Origin: Chthoniobacteraceae bacterium
GTDB lineage: Bacteria > Verrucomicrobiota > Verrucomicrobiia > Chthoniobacterales > Chthoniobacteraceae
Assembly: GCA_947476045.1 (NCBI GenBank)
Contig: CANJNZ010000030.1
Location: 1 to 47,000 of the forward strand
Direction: 5' to 3'
Length of the DNA stretch: 47,000 bases
The translations under genes and the position numbers were made by a program. Position 1 is the first letter of the stretch. Every line of letters starts with the position of its first letter. The notes beneath the pieces were generated by a model, which searched no databases, had not been told where the DNA came from, and saw nothing but the letters and a program-made list of their open reading frames with translations. This document shows, piece by piece, positions 27,245 to 35,619 of this stretch.

Positions 27245-28924
27245 TCAGGCTGCGCTCGCACCGGGGCGCTGGCGGATGTTGCTTTGGGGGCCACCTTCAC
27301 CACGGGGCTGGCGCACTTTGGTCTCCTTGTCTTCGGGATATGCGACACGCGAGTGCAACATGCTACTGAGCGTGTGACGGAAGCTCTGGGCGATTTCTCC
27401 CAACTCGCGGAAAGTGAGATCGCAGTCGTCGAGTTGTCCGTCGGCGACGCGCTTGCGGATGATGTCCGTGATCAGTTGTTCGATTTTGTGAAGGGTGACG
27501 CGCTCCAGGCTACGCGCTGCGCTCTCGATGGAGTCGGCGAGCGAAATGATGGCGGATTCGCGCGTTTGCGGTTTCGGCCCGCTGTAGCGGAAGCTGCTTT
27601 CGCTCACATCAGGCAGCTCTTCTTCGTGGATGGCGGTGATTTTACCACCGCCCCCCGTGGCCAGGCGCTGGTCTATGGCGCGTTTGTAGAAATAGAAAAC
27701 AAGCGAGGTGCCATGGTGCTGCTGGATGACATCAATGATGTCCTGATTGAGGCGGTGTTCCAGCGCGAGGGAGATACCTTCTTTCACGTGCGCGATGATG
27801 ATGAGCGCGCTCATCGTCGGCGCGAGGTCGTCATGCGGGTTGCGGTCGTGCCGCATGTTTTCTGTGAAATATTCGGGCTTCACGAGCTTTCCGATGTCGT
27901 GAAAATACGCACACACGCGGGCCATCGTGGCATTCGCGCCGACGGATTCGCACGCGGCTTCGGCGAGATTGGCCACGGCGAGGCTGTGTTGAAAAGTGCC
28001 GGGCGCTTCGAGCGTCATGCGCTTGAGCAGCGGGTGGTTGAGATCGGCGAGTTCCAGCCAGCGCACACGCGTGGTGATGCGGAAGAGGCTCTCCACGCAC
28101 GGCAAGCCGCCCACGATGATCAGCGCCATCACAATCGGCCCGCCCACCGCTGCTGCGCTCTGCATCCACAGCGCGTGGTAATTCATCGCCGCGCCCTGCG
28201 CCCAAATGTGGAGCAGGTTGATCTCTTTAAAAGCCACCGCGAGCACCCACGTGGTAAGGCCAACGAAAAGGCCCGCACGCGGAAGGTCGCCCCGCTTGCG
28301 CACTTCGCCGGTGAGGAAGATGGCCACGAAACCGCATACGAGGCTCATCGTGACATTGGTGACGATGAATACGAGGTCGTCGTTCACACTGGCGAAAACC
28401 GGAATGCTCAGCAGCGTCACAAATACTGCGGAGAAAACACCAACTGTCCGCCCCATCAGAACGCTGGCTAGCACAGGTGCGAACGCGAAGGGGATCGCAA
28501 GCCGCCACAGGTCGCGCCGTTCAATCGAACTAAGCTGGCCCGGCAGCAACTCGCCGCTGTGTCGCACCGCATTATCCGCCATGAGCACGCAAAACTTCAG
28601 CGCGGCAAGATGTCCGAGCAGGATTAGAAAAAGCAGCAATAAGCGCGAGTTTCGCGACCAAACTTCACGGCGGTTCAGGCAGAGATGAGCGGTGGCGGTT
28701 CCGAAAATGAGCAGTGCCACCATCATCGTTTCCATCGGCAGTGAATGCGTGCCGAGCAGGAGCACCCACAGCAACGTCGCCGCAGCTGCAATAACGACGA
28801 TAATTTTCGCAACGATTCCGCGTTCGAGCGTCTCGACGAGTTCGCTTTCGGTTAGGCGACGCCTCGTTTTTTGGGGTGCGAGACCCTTCTTCACGAGGCG
28901 CTGGCGTTCAAAGAAACCAAGCAT
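27245..28924 (-). CDS. PgpH-like 7TM-HD phosphohydrolase
   Basis: The protein (559 residues from ATG 28924, MLGFFERQRL) has about eight membrane helices in its first 290 residues, matching 7TM-7TMR_HD, followed by a cytoplasmic HD/HDIG domain. The family junction ELADLNHPLLKRMTLEAPGT is clear. The HD metal site is visible in FQHSLAVANLAE, the YFHDIGK motif and later QQHHGTSL. PgpH proteins degrade cyclic di-AMP to pApA. Unlike standard PgpH it lacks the ~200-residue extracellular 7TMR-HDED domain after the first helix, so external sensing may be lost. The gene is monocistronic apart from the small membrane-protein gene downstream. Confidence 0.88.
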   Translation of the reverse strand: MLGFFERQRLVKKGLAPQKTRRRLTESELVETLERGIVAKIIVVIAAAATLLWVLLLGTHSLPMETMMVALLIFGTATAHLCLNRREVWSRNSRLLLLFLILLGHLAALKFCVLMADNAVRHSGELLPGQLSSIERRDLWRLAIPFAFAPVLASVLMGRTVGVFSAVFVTLLSIPVFASVNDDLVFIVTNVTMSLVCGFVAIFLTGEVRKRGDLPRAGLFVGLTTWVLAVAFKEINLLHIWAQGAAMNYHALWMQSAAAVGGPIVMALIIVGGLPCVESLFRITTRVRWLELADLNHPLLKRMTLEAPGTFQHSLAVANLAEAACESVGANATMARVCAYFHDIGKLVKPEYFTENMRHDRNPHDDLAPTMSALIIIAHVKEGISLALEHRLNQDIIDVIQQHHGTSLVFYFYKRAIDQRLATGGGGKITAIHEEELPDVSESSFRYSGPKPQTRESAIISLADSIESAARSLERVTLHKIEQLITDIIRKRVADGQLDDCDLTFRELGEIAQSFRHTLSSMLHSRVAYPEDKETKVRQPRGEGGPQSNIRQRPGASAA

Positions 28925-28984
28925 GTAGGTGAGGCGCAGTCTCCCCGCAGCGCGGGATGCTGGCAATTGGAAAAAACAGAGCCC

Positions 28985-30046
28985 CTAAACCGGCAGCACC
29001 ACGACATCGTCCGGCGCGACGCTCGCGAAGAGATCGCGGTCATCGCTCTCGAAGACGAACTTCGGATTCAGTTCGTAGATTTTCAGCCCCACATCTCCGG
29101 CGACAAAACGATACTGCGCCATCTCGCCGAGATACACCCGCTCACGGATTCGCCCGGACACGGCATTCGTCGCATTTACATCCGTGCCGAGCAACCACGC
29201 CTCCGGACGGATGCTCAAATTCACCCGCTGCCCCGCCTGCGGCGTCCATCCATGCGCAGTGGCGGTGAAAGTCCGCACCGGCGTCTCCACCTGCACCGTG
29301 CCTTCCACGGCAGTCACGGTTCCCTCGATGAAATTTGTCTCGCCCATGAAATCCGCCACAAAACGCGAAGCCGGTCGGCGATACACCTCCGCCGGAGCGC
29401 CCGCCTGCCGGATATGCCCCGCCTCCATCACTGCGATCCGGTCGCCCACGCTCAGCGCCTCCTTTTGATCGTGCGTCACATAGATCGCAGTCAGCCCCGC
29501 CTCCTTGCAAATCCGTCGGATTTCCCCGCGCATCTCTATGCGCAGCTTTGTATCGAGATTGGACAGCGGCTCATCGAGCAGCAGGCAGCGCGGACGAATC
29601 ACCATCGCCCGCGCCAGCGCCACCCGTTGCTGCTGACCGCCGGAAAGCTGATTAATCTTCCGCCCCGCAAACGCCCCCATCTTCACCGAATCCAGCGCGG
29701 CCCCCACCCGTTGCTCGATTTCCTTCGCTTCCACCTTCCGCTCTTCGAGGCCAAACGCCACATTCTGCGCCACTGTCATGTGCGGCCACAGCGCGTAGCT
29801 TTGAAACATCATCCCCGTATTGCGCTCATGCGGTGCGAGACGCGTCACATCCTCATCTCCAAATAAAATCCTCCCCTCCTCCGGCTCGTAAAAACCCGCG
29901 ATACTCCGCAGCAGCGTCGTTTTTCCACATCCGCTCGGCCCGAGCAAAAAGAAAATCTCCCCCGCCCCGATGGTCAGATTCAGCCCGTGCAACGCCACGG
30001 CGTCGCCGAATCGCTTGGTGAGATTTTCTATGCGGATAGTGATCAT
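28985..30046 (-). CDS. ABC transporter ATP-binding protein with TOBE domain (PotA/FbpC-like)
   Basis: The 353-residue protein is an importer-type nucleotide-binding subunit. Walker A is GPSGCGKTTLLR, the signature motif is LSGGQQQRVALARAM, Walker B is CLLLDEPLSNLD and the switch His lies in VTHDQKEAL. The C-terminal TOBE_2 region (about 275-353) is typical of the FbpC/PotA/phosphonate group, which energises uptake of ferric iron, polyamines, sulfate or phosphonates. No permease or binding protein lies beside it in this window, so it is an orphan ATPase or works with distant partners. It is divergent from rplA. Confidence 0.9.
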   Translation of the reverse strand: MITIRIENLTKRFGDAVALHGLNLTIGAGEIFFLLGPSGCGKTTLLRSIAGFYEPEEGRILFGDEDVTRLAPHERNTGMMFQSYALWPHMTVAQNVAFGLEERKVEAKEIEQRVGAALDSVKMGAFAGRKINQLSGGQQQRVALARAMVIRPRCLLLDEPLSNLDTKLRIEMRGEIRRICKEAGLTAIYVTHDQKEALSVGDRIAVMEAGHIRQAGAPAEVYRRPASRFVADFMGETNFIEGTVTAVEGTVQVETPVRTFTATAHGWTPQAGQRVNLSIRPEAWLLGTDVNATNAVSGRIRERVYLGEMAQYRFVAGDVGLKIYELNPKFVFESDDRDLFASVAPDDVVVLPV

Positions 30047-30130
30047 GCTGATATCCCCCTCTCTAAACAGACCGCCTCTCGCGAGGGAAGTAATCTATGG
30101 ACAGTCACCGTGGTTCAGGTGAAAACAAAG

Positions 30131-30158
30131 TTGACAAGGGGGAGTTGGCCGCTAGTTT
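30131..30158 (+). promoter_or_regulatory. predicted sigma70-type promoter of the rplA operon
   Basis: A perfect TTGACA (30131-30136) is followed after 16 nt by TAGTTT (30153-30158). It lies in the gap after the divergent ABC gene, and its transcript would carry the hairpin at 30173-30200 ahead of rplA (start 30263). Confidence 0.6.
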
Positions 30159-30172
30159 GCGCGCCCTTTCGC

Positions 30173-30204
30173 CACCCGTCCCGCATAAGCAGGCCGGGTG
30201 TTTT
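30173..30204 (+). promoter_or_regulatory. leader hairpin with T tract ahead of rplA
   Basis: CACCCG (30173-30178) pairs with CGGGTG (30195-30200). The inner arms CCxGC and GCxGG (30180-30184 with 30189-30193) continue the stem with two mismatches, and the loop is ATAA. TTTT follows (30201-30204). It sits on the rplA transcript before the start codon, so it may be an attenuator or a ribosomal-protein binding leader. A Shine-Dalgarno-like AGGAGG at 30226-30231 is too far (about 30 nt) from the ATG to serve it directly. Confidence 0.5.
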
Positions 30205-30262
30205 ACACTAAACTCAGCAACCGCAGGAGGGTCGCGAAAACCCGCCAGCACTGCAACAACAC

Positions 30263-30967
30263 ATGGCTCAATATCGTTCAAAACGTTACCGTGCCGCCGC
30301 GGAGAAGCGCGACGGCAATAAAGTATATCACCTCGCCGAGGCAATCGCCGCTCTGAAGGCGATGCCCGCTCCGAAGTTTGACCAGACGGTCACTCTCGCA
30401 TTCCGGCTCGGCGTGGATCCCAAGCAATCCGACCAAATGGTTCGCGGCACCTGCCCGCTGCCTCATGGCTCGGGCAAAAATGTCCGCGTTCTCGTTTTCG
30501 CCGAAGGACAGGCCGCAGAAGCAGCACGCGCTGCTGGCGCGGAGTTCGTCGGCTACAAGGACATGATCGAAAAATGCAACGGCGGCTTTCAGGATTTCGA
30601 CATCGCAGTGGCGACGCCCGCCGCGATGGCTGAAGTTCGCAAGCTCGGTAAAGTCCTCGGACCTCGTGGACTCATGCCGAACCCGAAGACCGGCACCGTC
30701 ACCGACGACACGGCGAAGGCGGTTCGCGAGGTGAAGGCGGGCCGCGTGGAATTCAAGCTCGATAAGAACGCGAACATCGCGGTTCCAGTCGGCAAGTTCA
30801 GCTTCGGCGCGGATCAGCTTCTCGATAACGGCAAGGCGGTTATTGACGCAGTCGTCAAAGCCCGCCCCTCGACGGCGAAGGGCCGCTTCGTGGACAACAT
30901 CACACTCAGTGCGACGATGACGCCCGGCGTCACCGTGGACGCTTCACCATTTTTGAAACTCGCCTAA
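30263..30967 (+). CDS. rplA: 50S ribosomal protein L1
   Basis: L1 binds 23S rRNA at the L1 stalk and usually represses its own operon. The 234-residue length and sequence are standard: start MAQYRSKRYRAAAEK, the domain II core with KMIEKCNGGFQDFDIAVATP, and the signature LGKVLGPRGLMPNPKTGTVT. The C-terminal block is TMTPGVTVD. It is directly followed by rplJ (15-nt gap). rplK, which normally precedes rplA, is not upstream; instead there is a promoter, a hairpin leader and a divergent ABC gene. Confidence 0.97.
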   Translation: MAQYRSKRYRAAAEKRDGNKVYHLAEAIAALKAMPAPKFDQTVTLAFRLGVDPKQSDQMVRGTCPLPHGSGKNVRVLVFAEGQAAEAARAAGAEFVGYKDMIEKCNGGFQDFDIAVATPAAMAEVRKLGKVLGPRGLMPNPKTGTVTDDTAKAVREVKAGRVEFKLDKNANIAVPVGKFSFGADQLLDNGKAVIDAVVKARPSTAKGRFVDNITLSATMTPGVTVDASPFLKLA

Positions 30968-30982
30968 CCGAGGACACCTACC

Positions 30983-31564
30983 ATGCATCCAGCAAAAGCA
31001 ACTCTAGTTACCGACCTGAACAGCAAGCTCAACGCTTCGCCGTTCCTATTCGTCACCGATTACGCAGGTCTCGACGTTCTTCAATTCAGCGAACTGCGCA
31101 ACCGCCTGCACAAGGCCGGTGCGCGCTGCATCGTTGTAAAAAACAGCTTCCTCCGCCTCGCGGTGAAGGAAGCGGGACTGCCGGATCTCGGCACGCTCTC
31201 CGGCCAGACTGCCGTCGTCGTTGGCGACAAGGACGCAGCAGCAGCCGCGAAGGTGCTGAAGACATTCACCGCCGAGTTCAAGAAACCCACGCTGAAGACC
31301 GGCGTGCTTGACCGCCTCATCGTCTCGTCCGAGCAAATCAACGCCATCGCCGATCTTCCTTCGCGCGACGTCCTGCTCTCTCAACTCCTCGGCGTGCTCA
31401 ACGCACCCGCCAGCAAACTCGTCCGCCTGCTCAACGAGCCGGCCAGCCAGCTTGCCCGCGTGCTCCAAGCCAAGGCCGATCAAGCACCCGCGGCTCCGGA
31501 AGCACCCGCAGCACCGGCTGCTCAGGAAGAAACACCAGCACCGCAGGAAACACCCGCAGCGTAA
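30983..31564 (+). CDS. rplJ: 50S ribosomal protein L10
   Basis: L10 is the stalk base protein that anchors L7/L12 dimers. The 193-residue protein begins MHPAKATLVTDLNSKL and shows the family block VKNSFLRLAVKEAGL. The C-terminal L7/L12-binding helix (QLARVLQAKA) is present. It ends in a Pro/Ala/Gln/Glu-rich tail of about 30 residues (PAAPEAPAAPAAQEE), longer than usual. A Shine-Dalgarno-like GAGG precedes the ATG. rplL is not downstream: the next gene is rpsO, 18 nt away. The stalk gene pair rplJ-rplL is therefore split in this genome. Confidence 0.96.
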   Translation: MHPAKATLVTDLNSKLNASPFLFVTDYAGLDVLQFSELRNRLHKAGARCIVVKNSFLRLAVKEAGLPDLGTLSGQTAVVVGDKDAAAAAKVLKTFTAEFKKPTLKTGVLDRLIVSSEQINAIADLPSRDVLLSQLLGVLNAPASKLVRLLNEPASQLARVLQAKADQAPAAPEAPAAPAAQEETPAPQETPAA

Positions 31565-31582
31565 CCAATTATTTTTTAAGAC

Positions 31583-31837
31583 ATGGCAACATCCGAATCC
31601 GTCAACACACTCCGCCTGCACGAAAAAGACACAGGCAGCTCCGACGTTCAAATCGCGCTCCTCACCGAGCGTATTAATTACCTCACCGACCATTTCAAGA
31701 TGCACACGAAGGATAACTCCTCGCGTCGCGGCCTTCTCCAGATGGTCGCACGCCGCCGCAGTCTGCTTGATTATCTCAAGCGCACCGCGCCGGATCGCTA
31801 CAAGGCGATCGTGGAAAAACTGAGCCTGCGTCGTTAA
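31583..31837 (+). CDS. rpsO: 30S ribosomal protein S15
   Basis: S15 binds the central domain of 16S rRNA early in 30S assembly. The 84-residue protein has the full signature: [21 protein letters not shown], then [21 protein letters not shown]. The four-helix fold would be complete. It follows rplJ after 18 nt with a T-rich spacer and no clear Shine-Dalgarno. It is separated from pnp by a terminator-like hairpin and a long structured leader. The rpsO-pnp order is conserved across many bacteria. Confidence 0.97.
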   Translation: MATSESVNTLRLHEKDTGSSDVQIALLTERINYLTDHFKMHTKDNSSRRGLLQMVARRRSLLDYLKRTAPDRYKAIVEKLSLRR

Positions 31838-31847
31838 TTATTTCACG

Positions 31848-31880
31848 TCGCCCCGGTGATGAACCGGGGCGATTTGCTTT
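31848..31880 (+). terminator. terminator-like hairpin between rpsO and pnp
   Basis: A 9-bp GC-rich stem (TCGCCCCGG 31848-31856 with CCGGGGCGA 31864-31872) closes a 7-nt loop and is followed by an interrupted T tract (TTTGCTTT, ending at 31880). It lies 10 nt after the rpsO stop. Partial termination with readthrough into pnp would resemble the arrangement in enterobacteria. Confidence 0.65.
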
Positions 31881-31881
31881 A

Positions 31882-31925
31882 CCCGGTTCGTTAGTCAAAC
31901 GAGCTGCGCCACTGCCGAAACCGGG
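31882..31925 (+). promoter_or_regulatory. branched hairpin element in the rpsO-pnp spacer
   Basis: CCCGGTT (31882-31888) pairs with AACCGGG (31919-31925). Between them a 5-bp hairpin TCGTT/AACGA (31888-31892 with 31898-31902) can form, with the T at 31888 shared as an alternative. The element directly follows the terminator-like hairpin and precedes the long hairpin before pnp. Its role is unknown; a part of the pnp control leader is the simplest idea. Confidence 0.35.
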
Positions 31926-32000
31926 CGGTAGGAGGCGCGGCAAACAACAACAACACAAGCCAAAGGCACGCAGGCGACATCGGCTGTCTTCCGCGACTTC

Positions 32001-32060
32001 TCCTTTGTCCTTTGTCTTTTGCCCTTCCGTGTGGAGCGCAAAAGAGAAAGGCACAAGGAA
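32001..32060 (+). promoter_or_regulatory. long hairpin in the pnp leader (candidate RNase III site)
   Basis: The arms 32003-32022 and 32038-32058 pair over about 20 bp with one mismatch, one wobble and one bulge; a further four pairs (32024-32027 with 32033-32036) extend it to a 5-nt loop. The stem is far longer than needed for termination and no T run follows. It lies 53 nt before the pnp ATG. In E. coli a leader stem-loop is cut by RNase III and lets PNPase repress its own mRNA, and this looks like an equivalent. Confidence 0.55.
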
Positions 32061-32113
32061 GCAGGGGCGGGAGCAGAAGGATCGAACAGGCGCGCTGGTT
32101 GGCATTTTCAAAA

Positions 32114-34279
32114 ATGAGCAACATATACAACGCAACCGCGCAAATCGGCGCGACCTCCATCACCATCGAAACCGGCAAACTCGCCAAACTCGCCGACGGC
32201 GCAGTCACAGTCCGCTGTGGCGAAACCATCGTCCTCGTCACCGCAGTCTCCGCCACCAAAATCAAAGACGGGCAGGACTGGTTCCCGCTTTCCGTCGAAT
32301 ACCGCGAGAAGGCGGCAGCCGTGGGCAAATTCCCCGGCGGCTACTTCAAGCGCGAAGGACGCCCCTCCGAAAAGGAAGTCCTCACCGCACGCATGACGGA
32401 CCGCCCGCTGCGCCCGCTCTTCCCGAAGGGCTACCTCTACGACACGCAGATCGTCGGAACGCTCATGAGCGCGGACGGCCAGAATGATCCCGACATGCTC
32501 TCCATCAACGGAGCTAGCGCCGCACTCATGGTTTCCGACATTCCGTTCGCGGGTCCTGTCGGTGCCGTGCGCGTCGGTCGCATCAACGGCCAGTTCGTCG
32601 CCAACCCCACGTGGGCCGAGCGCGCACACAGCGACCTCGACCTCGTCTATGTCGGCACGGAAAACGACGTCATCATGATCGAAGGCGAAGGCAACCAAAT
32701 CCCCGAGGCTGACTTCATTAAGGCCATGGAATTCGGCCACGCCGAGGCGAAAAAAATCATCGCCGCGCAAAAGGAACTCGCTGCCAAGGTCAACAAGGCC
32801 AAGCGCGAGATGCCGCTCTTCGTCGTGAAGGACGAACTCATGGAAGTCGCCTACGAAGTCGCGGGCAGCCGCATCGAAGCCGCACTTTACCAAAAGAGCA
32901 AAGTCGCCCGAGGCAAGGCCGTCGGCGCACTCAAGGACGAAGTCGCAGCCGCGATCACCGCGAAATTCCCGACAGCCACGCCCTTCGAAATCAGTCAGGC
33001 ATTTGACTATCTGCAAAAGAAAGCCTTCCGCGTCGCCATTCTGGATCGCAAGCAACGCTGCGACGGACGCGGCTTCGGCGACATCCGTCCGCTCAGCGGC
33101 GAAATCGGCCTCCTGCCCCGCTCCCACGGCAGCGCGCTCTTCGCACGCGGCGAAACACAGGCACTCTGCCTCGCCACGCTCGCACCGAGCGACGAAGCAC
33201 AGGATCTCGACGGCTACACCGGCGGCGAGACCAGCAAACGCTTCATCCTGCACTACAACTTCCCGCCATTCAGCGTCGGCGAAACCGGCCGCATGGGCGG
33301 AATGAATCGCCGCGAAATCGGCCACGGCGCACTCGCCGAGCGCTCCATCGCGCCCGTCATCCCCGATGCCGCCGACTTCCCATACGCCATCCGTATCAGC
33401 AGCGAAGTCTGCGAATCCAACGGCTCCACCTCCATGGCCTCCGTCTGCGGCGGCGTTCTCGCCCTCATGGACGCGGGCGTGCCAATTAAGTCACCCGTCG
33501 CCGGCATCAGCGTCGGGCTCGTCACCGAGTTCGAGGGCGACGTCCTCAAGCGCTACACCACGCTCGCCGACATCATCGGCAGCGAGGATCATTTCGGCGA
33601 CATGGACTTCAAACTTTGCGGCACCCGCGAAGGCGTCACCGGATTCCAGTTGGATCTCAAGCTTCCTGGCGTCTCGCACAAGATTCTGTTCGAGTCCGTC
33701 CATCAGGCCCGCGAGCTGCGCATGAAAATCCTCGACGTGATGCACAGCATCATCGCCGCGCCGAAGACTGAAATGTCGCCCTACGCCCCGCGTATCGAGA
33801 CCCTCAAAATCAACCCCGACAAAATCGGTCTTCTCATCGGGCCCGGCGGCAAAACCATCAAAGGCATCGTCGCTGAAACGGGTTGCGAAATTAACATCGA
33901 GGACGACGGCAGCGTCCACATCTACTCGAACAACCCAGACGGCCTGCACCGCGCCAAGCAGATCATCAATGGCATGACCAAAGAGATCACCATCGGCGAG
34001 ATGTATGAAGGCACCGTCGTCACCATCAAGGAATTCGGCGCCTTCGTCGAATTCATGCCTGGAAAAGACGGTCTCGTTCACATCAGCGAACTCGCAGACC
34101 GCCGCGTGAACCGCACCGAGGACGTCGTCAAAGTCGGCGAACGTATCTGGGTGAAATGCATCGGCGTGGACGAGCGTGGAAAAGTGAAACTCTCCCGCAA
34201 AGCCGCAATGAAAGATCGCGACGAAGCCGCCCAGGCCGCCGCAGGCGGAGCCCCCGCCCCTGCCCCAGCGAGCAACTAA
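32114..34279 (+). CDS. pnp: polyribonucleotide nucleotidyltransferase (PNPase)
   Basis: PNPase degrades RNA 3'-to-5' by phosphorolysis and is a core of the degradosome. From ATG 32114 ([12 protein letters not shown]) it has 721 residues with two RNase PH domains (about 10-145 and 320-545). An all-helical linker separates them, followed by a KH domain (about 560-610, with [15 protein letters not shown]) and an S1 domain (about 630-700, with [15 protein letters not shown]). An upstream in-frame start at 32012 would place coding sequence across the leader hairpin and is rejected. The C-terminus is a short Ala/Pro-rich tail. Confidence 0.97.
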   Translation: MSNIYNATAQIGATSITIETGKLAKLADGAVTVRCGETIVLVTAVSATKIKDGQDWFPLSVEYREKAAAVGKFPGGYFKREGRPSEKEVLTARMTDRPLRPLFPKGYLYDTQIVGTLMSADGQNDPDMLSINGASAALMVSDIPFAGPVGAVRVGRINGQFVANPTWAERAHSDLDLVYVGTENDVIMIEGEGNQIPEADFIKAMEFGHAEAKKIIAAQKELAAKVNKAKREMPLFVVKDELMEVAYEVAGSRIEAALYQKSKVARGKAVGALKDEVAAAITAKFPTATPFEISQAFDYLQKKAFRVAILDRKQRCDGRGFGDIRPLSGEIGLLPRSHGSALFARGETQALCLATLAPSDEAQDLDGYTGGETSKRFILHYNFPPFSVGETGRMGGMNRREIGHGALAERSIAPVIPDAADFPYAIRISSEVCESNGSTSMASVCGGVLALMDAGVPIKSPVAGISVGLVTEFEGDVLKRYTTLADIIGSEDHFGDMDFKLCGTREGVTGFQLDLKLPGVSHKILFESVHQARELRMKILDVMHSIIAAPKTEMSPYAPRIETLKINPDKIGLLIGPGGKTIKGIVAETGCEINIEDDGSVHIYSNNPDGLHRAKQIINGMTKEITIGEMYEGTVVTIKEFGAFVEFMPGKDGLVHISELADRRVNRTEDVVKVGERIWVKCIGVDERGKVKLSRKAAMKDRDEAAQAAAGGAPAPAPASN

Positions 34280-34301
34280 GCGACCGGCAACCATTCAAAC
34301 A

Positions 34302-34339
34302 AACCGCCGCACCTCAAAAGGGTGCGGCGGTTTTGTTTT
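34302..34339 (+). terminator. bidirectional intrinsic terminator between pnp and carA
   Basis: A perfect 12-bp stem (34302-34313 with 34321-34332) with a 7-nt loop is followed on the plus strand by TTGTTTTG. Read from the minus strand, the stem is followed by TTTGTTTG. It therefore can end transcription of both pnp (stop 34279) and the convergent carA (stop 34387). Confidence 0.85.
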
Positions 34340-34386
34340 GACGCCTAGTCATGCTGCGAATCTAGGTTTCTGAAAAGTGTTCCAGA

Positions 34387-35559
34387 TTATTTCCCCTTGG
34401 TCTTCTCGATCATCTCGGCGAACTGGCGGAAGAAGTAGGTCGCGTCGTTGGGGCCGGGGGCGGCTTCGGGGTGGTATTGCACGGAGAAAATCGGATCCGA
34501 CTTGTGTGCGAGGCCCTCGACGGTGTGGTCGTTGAGGTTGATGTGTGAGACTTCCACGTCGCTCGGCAATGAGTCGGCATCCACGGCGAAACCGTGATTT
34601 TGCGAAGTGATGGTGACTTTTCCCGTGCGGACATCCTGCACGGGCTGATTGCCACCGCGATGGCCGAACTTGAGTTTGAAAGTCTTTCCGCCGACGGCGT
34701 AGCCGAGCATCTGATGACCAAGGCAAATGCCGAAAATTGGCGTGCGGCCCATGAGCTTGCGGATGTTGGCGTGGACGTAGGTGAGCGCGGCGGGATCGCC
34801 GGGGCCGTTGGAGAGAAAGACACCGTCGGCTTTCATCGCGAGCACATCTTCGGCGGGGAAATTGGCGGGGACGACGCGCACGGCGAAGCCTTCCTGCCGG
34901 AGTCGGCGGAGGATGTTGCGCTTCATGCCGAAATCATACGCGACGATGCGGTGACGCACGGCTGGTAGCTTTTTGAAAACCTCGTTGCCCTCGCGCACCT
35001 CGACTTTGCTGCCGTCGCCTTTTACGAGCGTCCACTCGTGCGATTGCGTGCTGTCGGGGTCCCAGTCGAATGCGGCGGCGGGCGTGACTTCTTTCACGAA
35101 ATCGCTGCCTACCATCGGCGGCGCACTCTTTGCGCGGGCGACGGCTTCCTCGGGTGTGAGTTCGCTGCTGATGCACGCCTGCATGGCTCCGCGCGTGCGG
35201 AGGTGTTTGGTGAGTGCGCGAGTGTCGATGCCCTGAATTCCGGGCACGCCCCATTTTTTCAAATACTCGTCGAGTCCGCCGGTCGCGCGCCAGTTGCTGA
35301 CGACGGGCGAAAGTTCCTCAATGACGAAACCGCGCACGTGGACGGCGGTGCTTTCATCGTCGAGTGGGTTCACGCCGTAGTTGCCGACCTGCGGCACGGT
35401 CATCGCCACGATTTGCCCGCGATAGGAAGGGTCCGTGAGCACTTCCTGATACCCGGACATCGAGGTGTTGAAACACGCCTCGCCGACCTTGGTGCCAGTG
35501 GCACCAAAGGATTCACCGATGAAAAACCGACCATCTTCGAGAGCAAGAACAGCACGCAT
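34387..35559 (-). CDS. carA: carbamoyl-phosphate synthase small (glutaminase) subunit
   Basis: CarA hydrolyses glutamine and channels ammonia to CarB for carbamoyl phosphate used in pyrimidine and arginine synthesis. The 390-residue protein starts at ATG 35559 (MRAVLALEDGRFF). It has the N-terminal CPSase_sm_chain domain (SGYQEVLTDPSYRGQ) and a C-terminal class I GATase domain. The nucleophile is Cys279 in GICLGHQM, and the triad His is in QYHPEAAPGPND. A longer start at 35601 is possible but not conserved-looking. carB is not adjacent, so the two subunits are encoded apart in this genome. Confidence 0.95.
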   Translation of the reverse strand: MRAVLALEDGRFFIGESFGATGTKVGEACFNTSMSGYQEVLTDPSYRGQIVAMTVPQVGNYGVNPLDDESTAVHVRGFVIEELSPVVSNWRATGGLDEYLKKWGVPGIQGIDTRALTKHLRTRGAMQACISSELTPEEAVARAKSAPPMVGSDFVKEVTPAAAFDWDPDSTQSHEWTLVKGDGSKVEVREGNEVFKKLPAVRHRIVAYDFGMKRNILRRLRQEGFAVRVVPANFPAEDVLAMKADGVFLSNGPGDPAALTYVHANIRKLMGRTPIFGICLGHQMLGYAVGGKTFKLKFGHRGGNQPVQDVRTGKVTITSQNHGFAVDADSLPSDVEVSHINLNDHTVEGLAHKSDPIFSVQYHPEAAPGPNDATYFFRQFAEMIEKTKGK

Positions 35560-35619
35560 GAGCGCGCGGAAGATGCGCAACCTATCGAACACGTGAAGCA
35601 AAAAGTGCGAACTTTTGAA

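Noticed and set aside
31881-31917. tRNA-like fragment on the minus strand in the pnp leader
   Set aside because: The stretch resembles a D-arm and anticodon-loop run (GTGGCGCAG, TTGACTA), and a T-arm-like stem follows. The order, spacing and acceptor stem do not form a cloverleaf, so I treat it as part of the hairpin leader.
32108-33325. 405-codon open frame opposite pnp
   Set aside because: It is antisense to the first half of PNPase, with biased composition (Ala, Glu, Asp, Val, Phe) and no motif.
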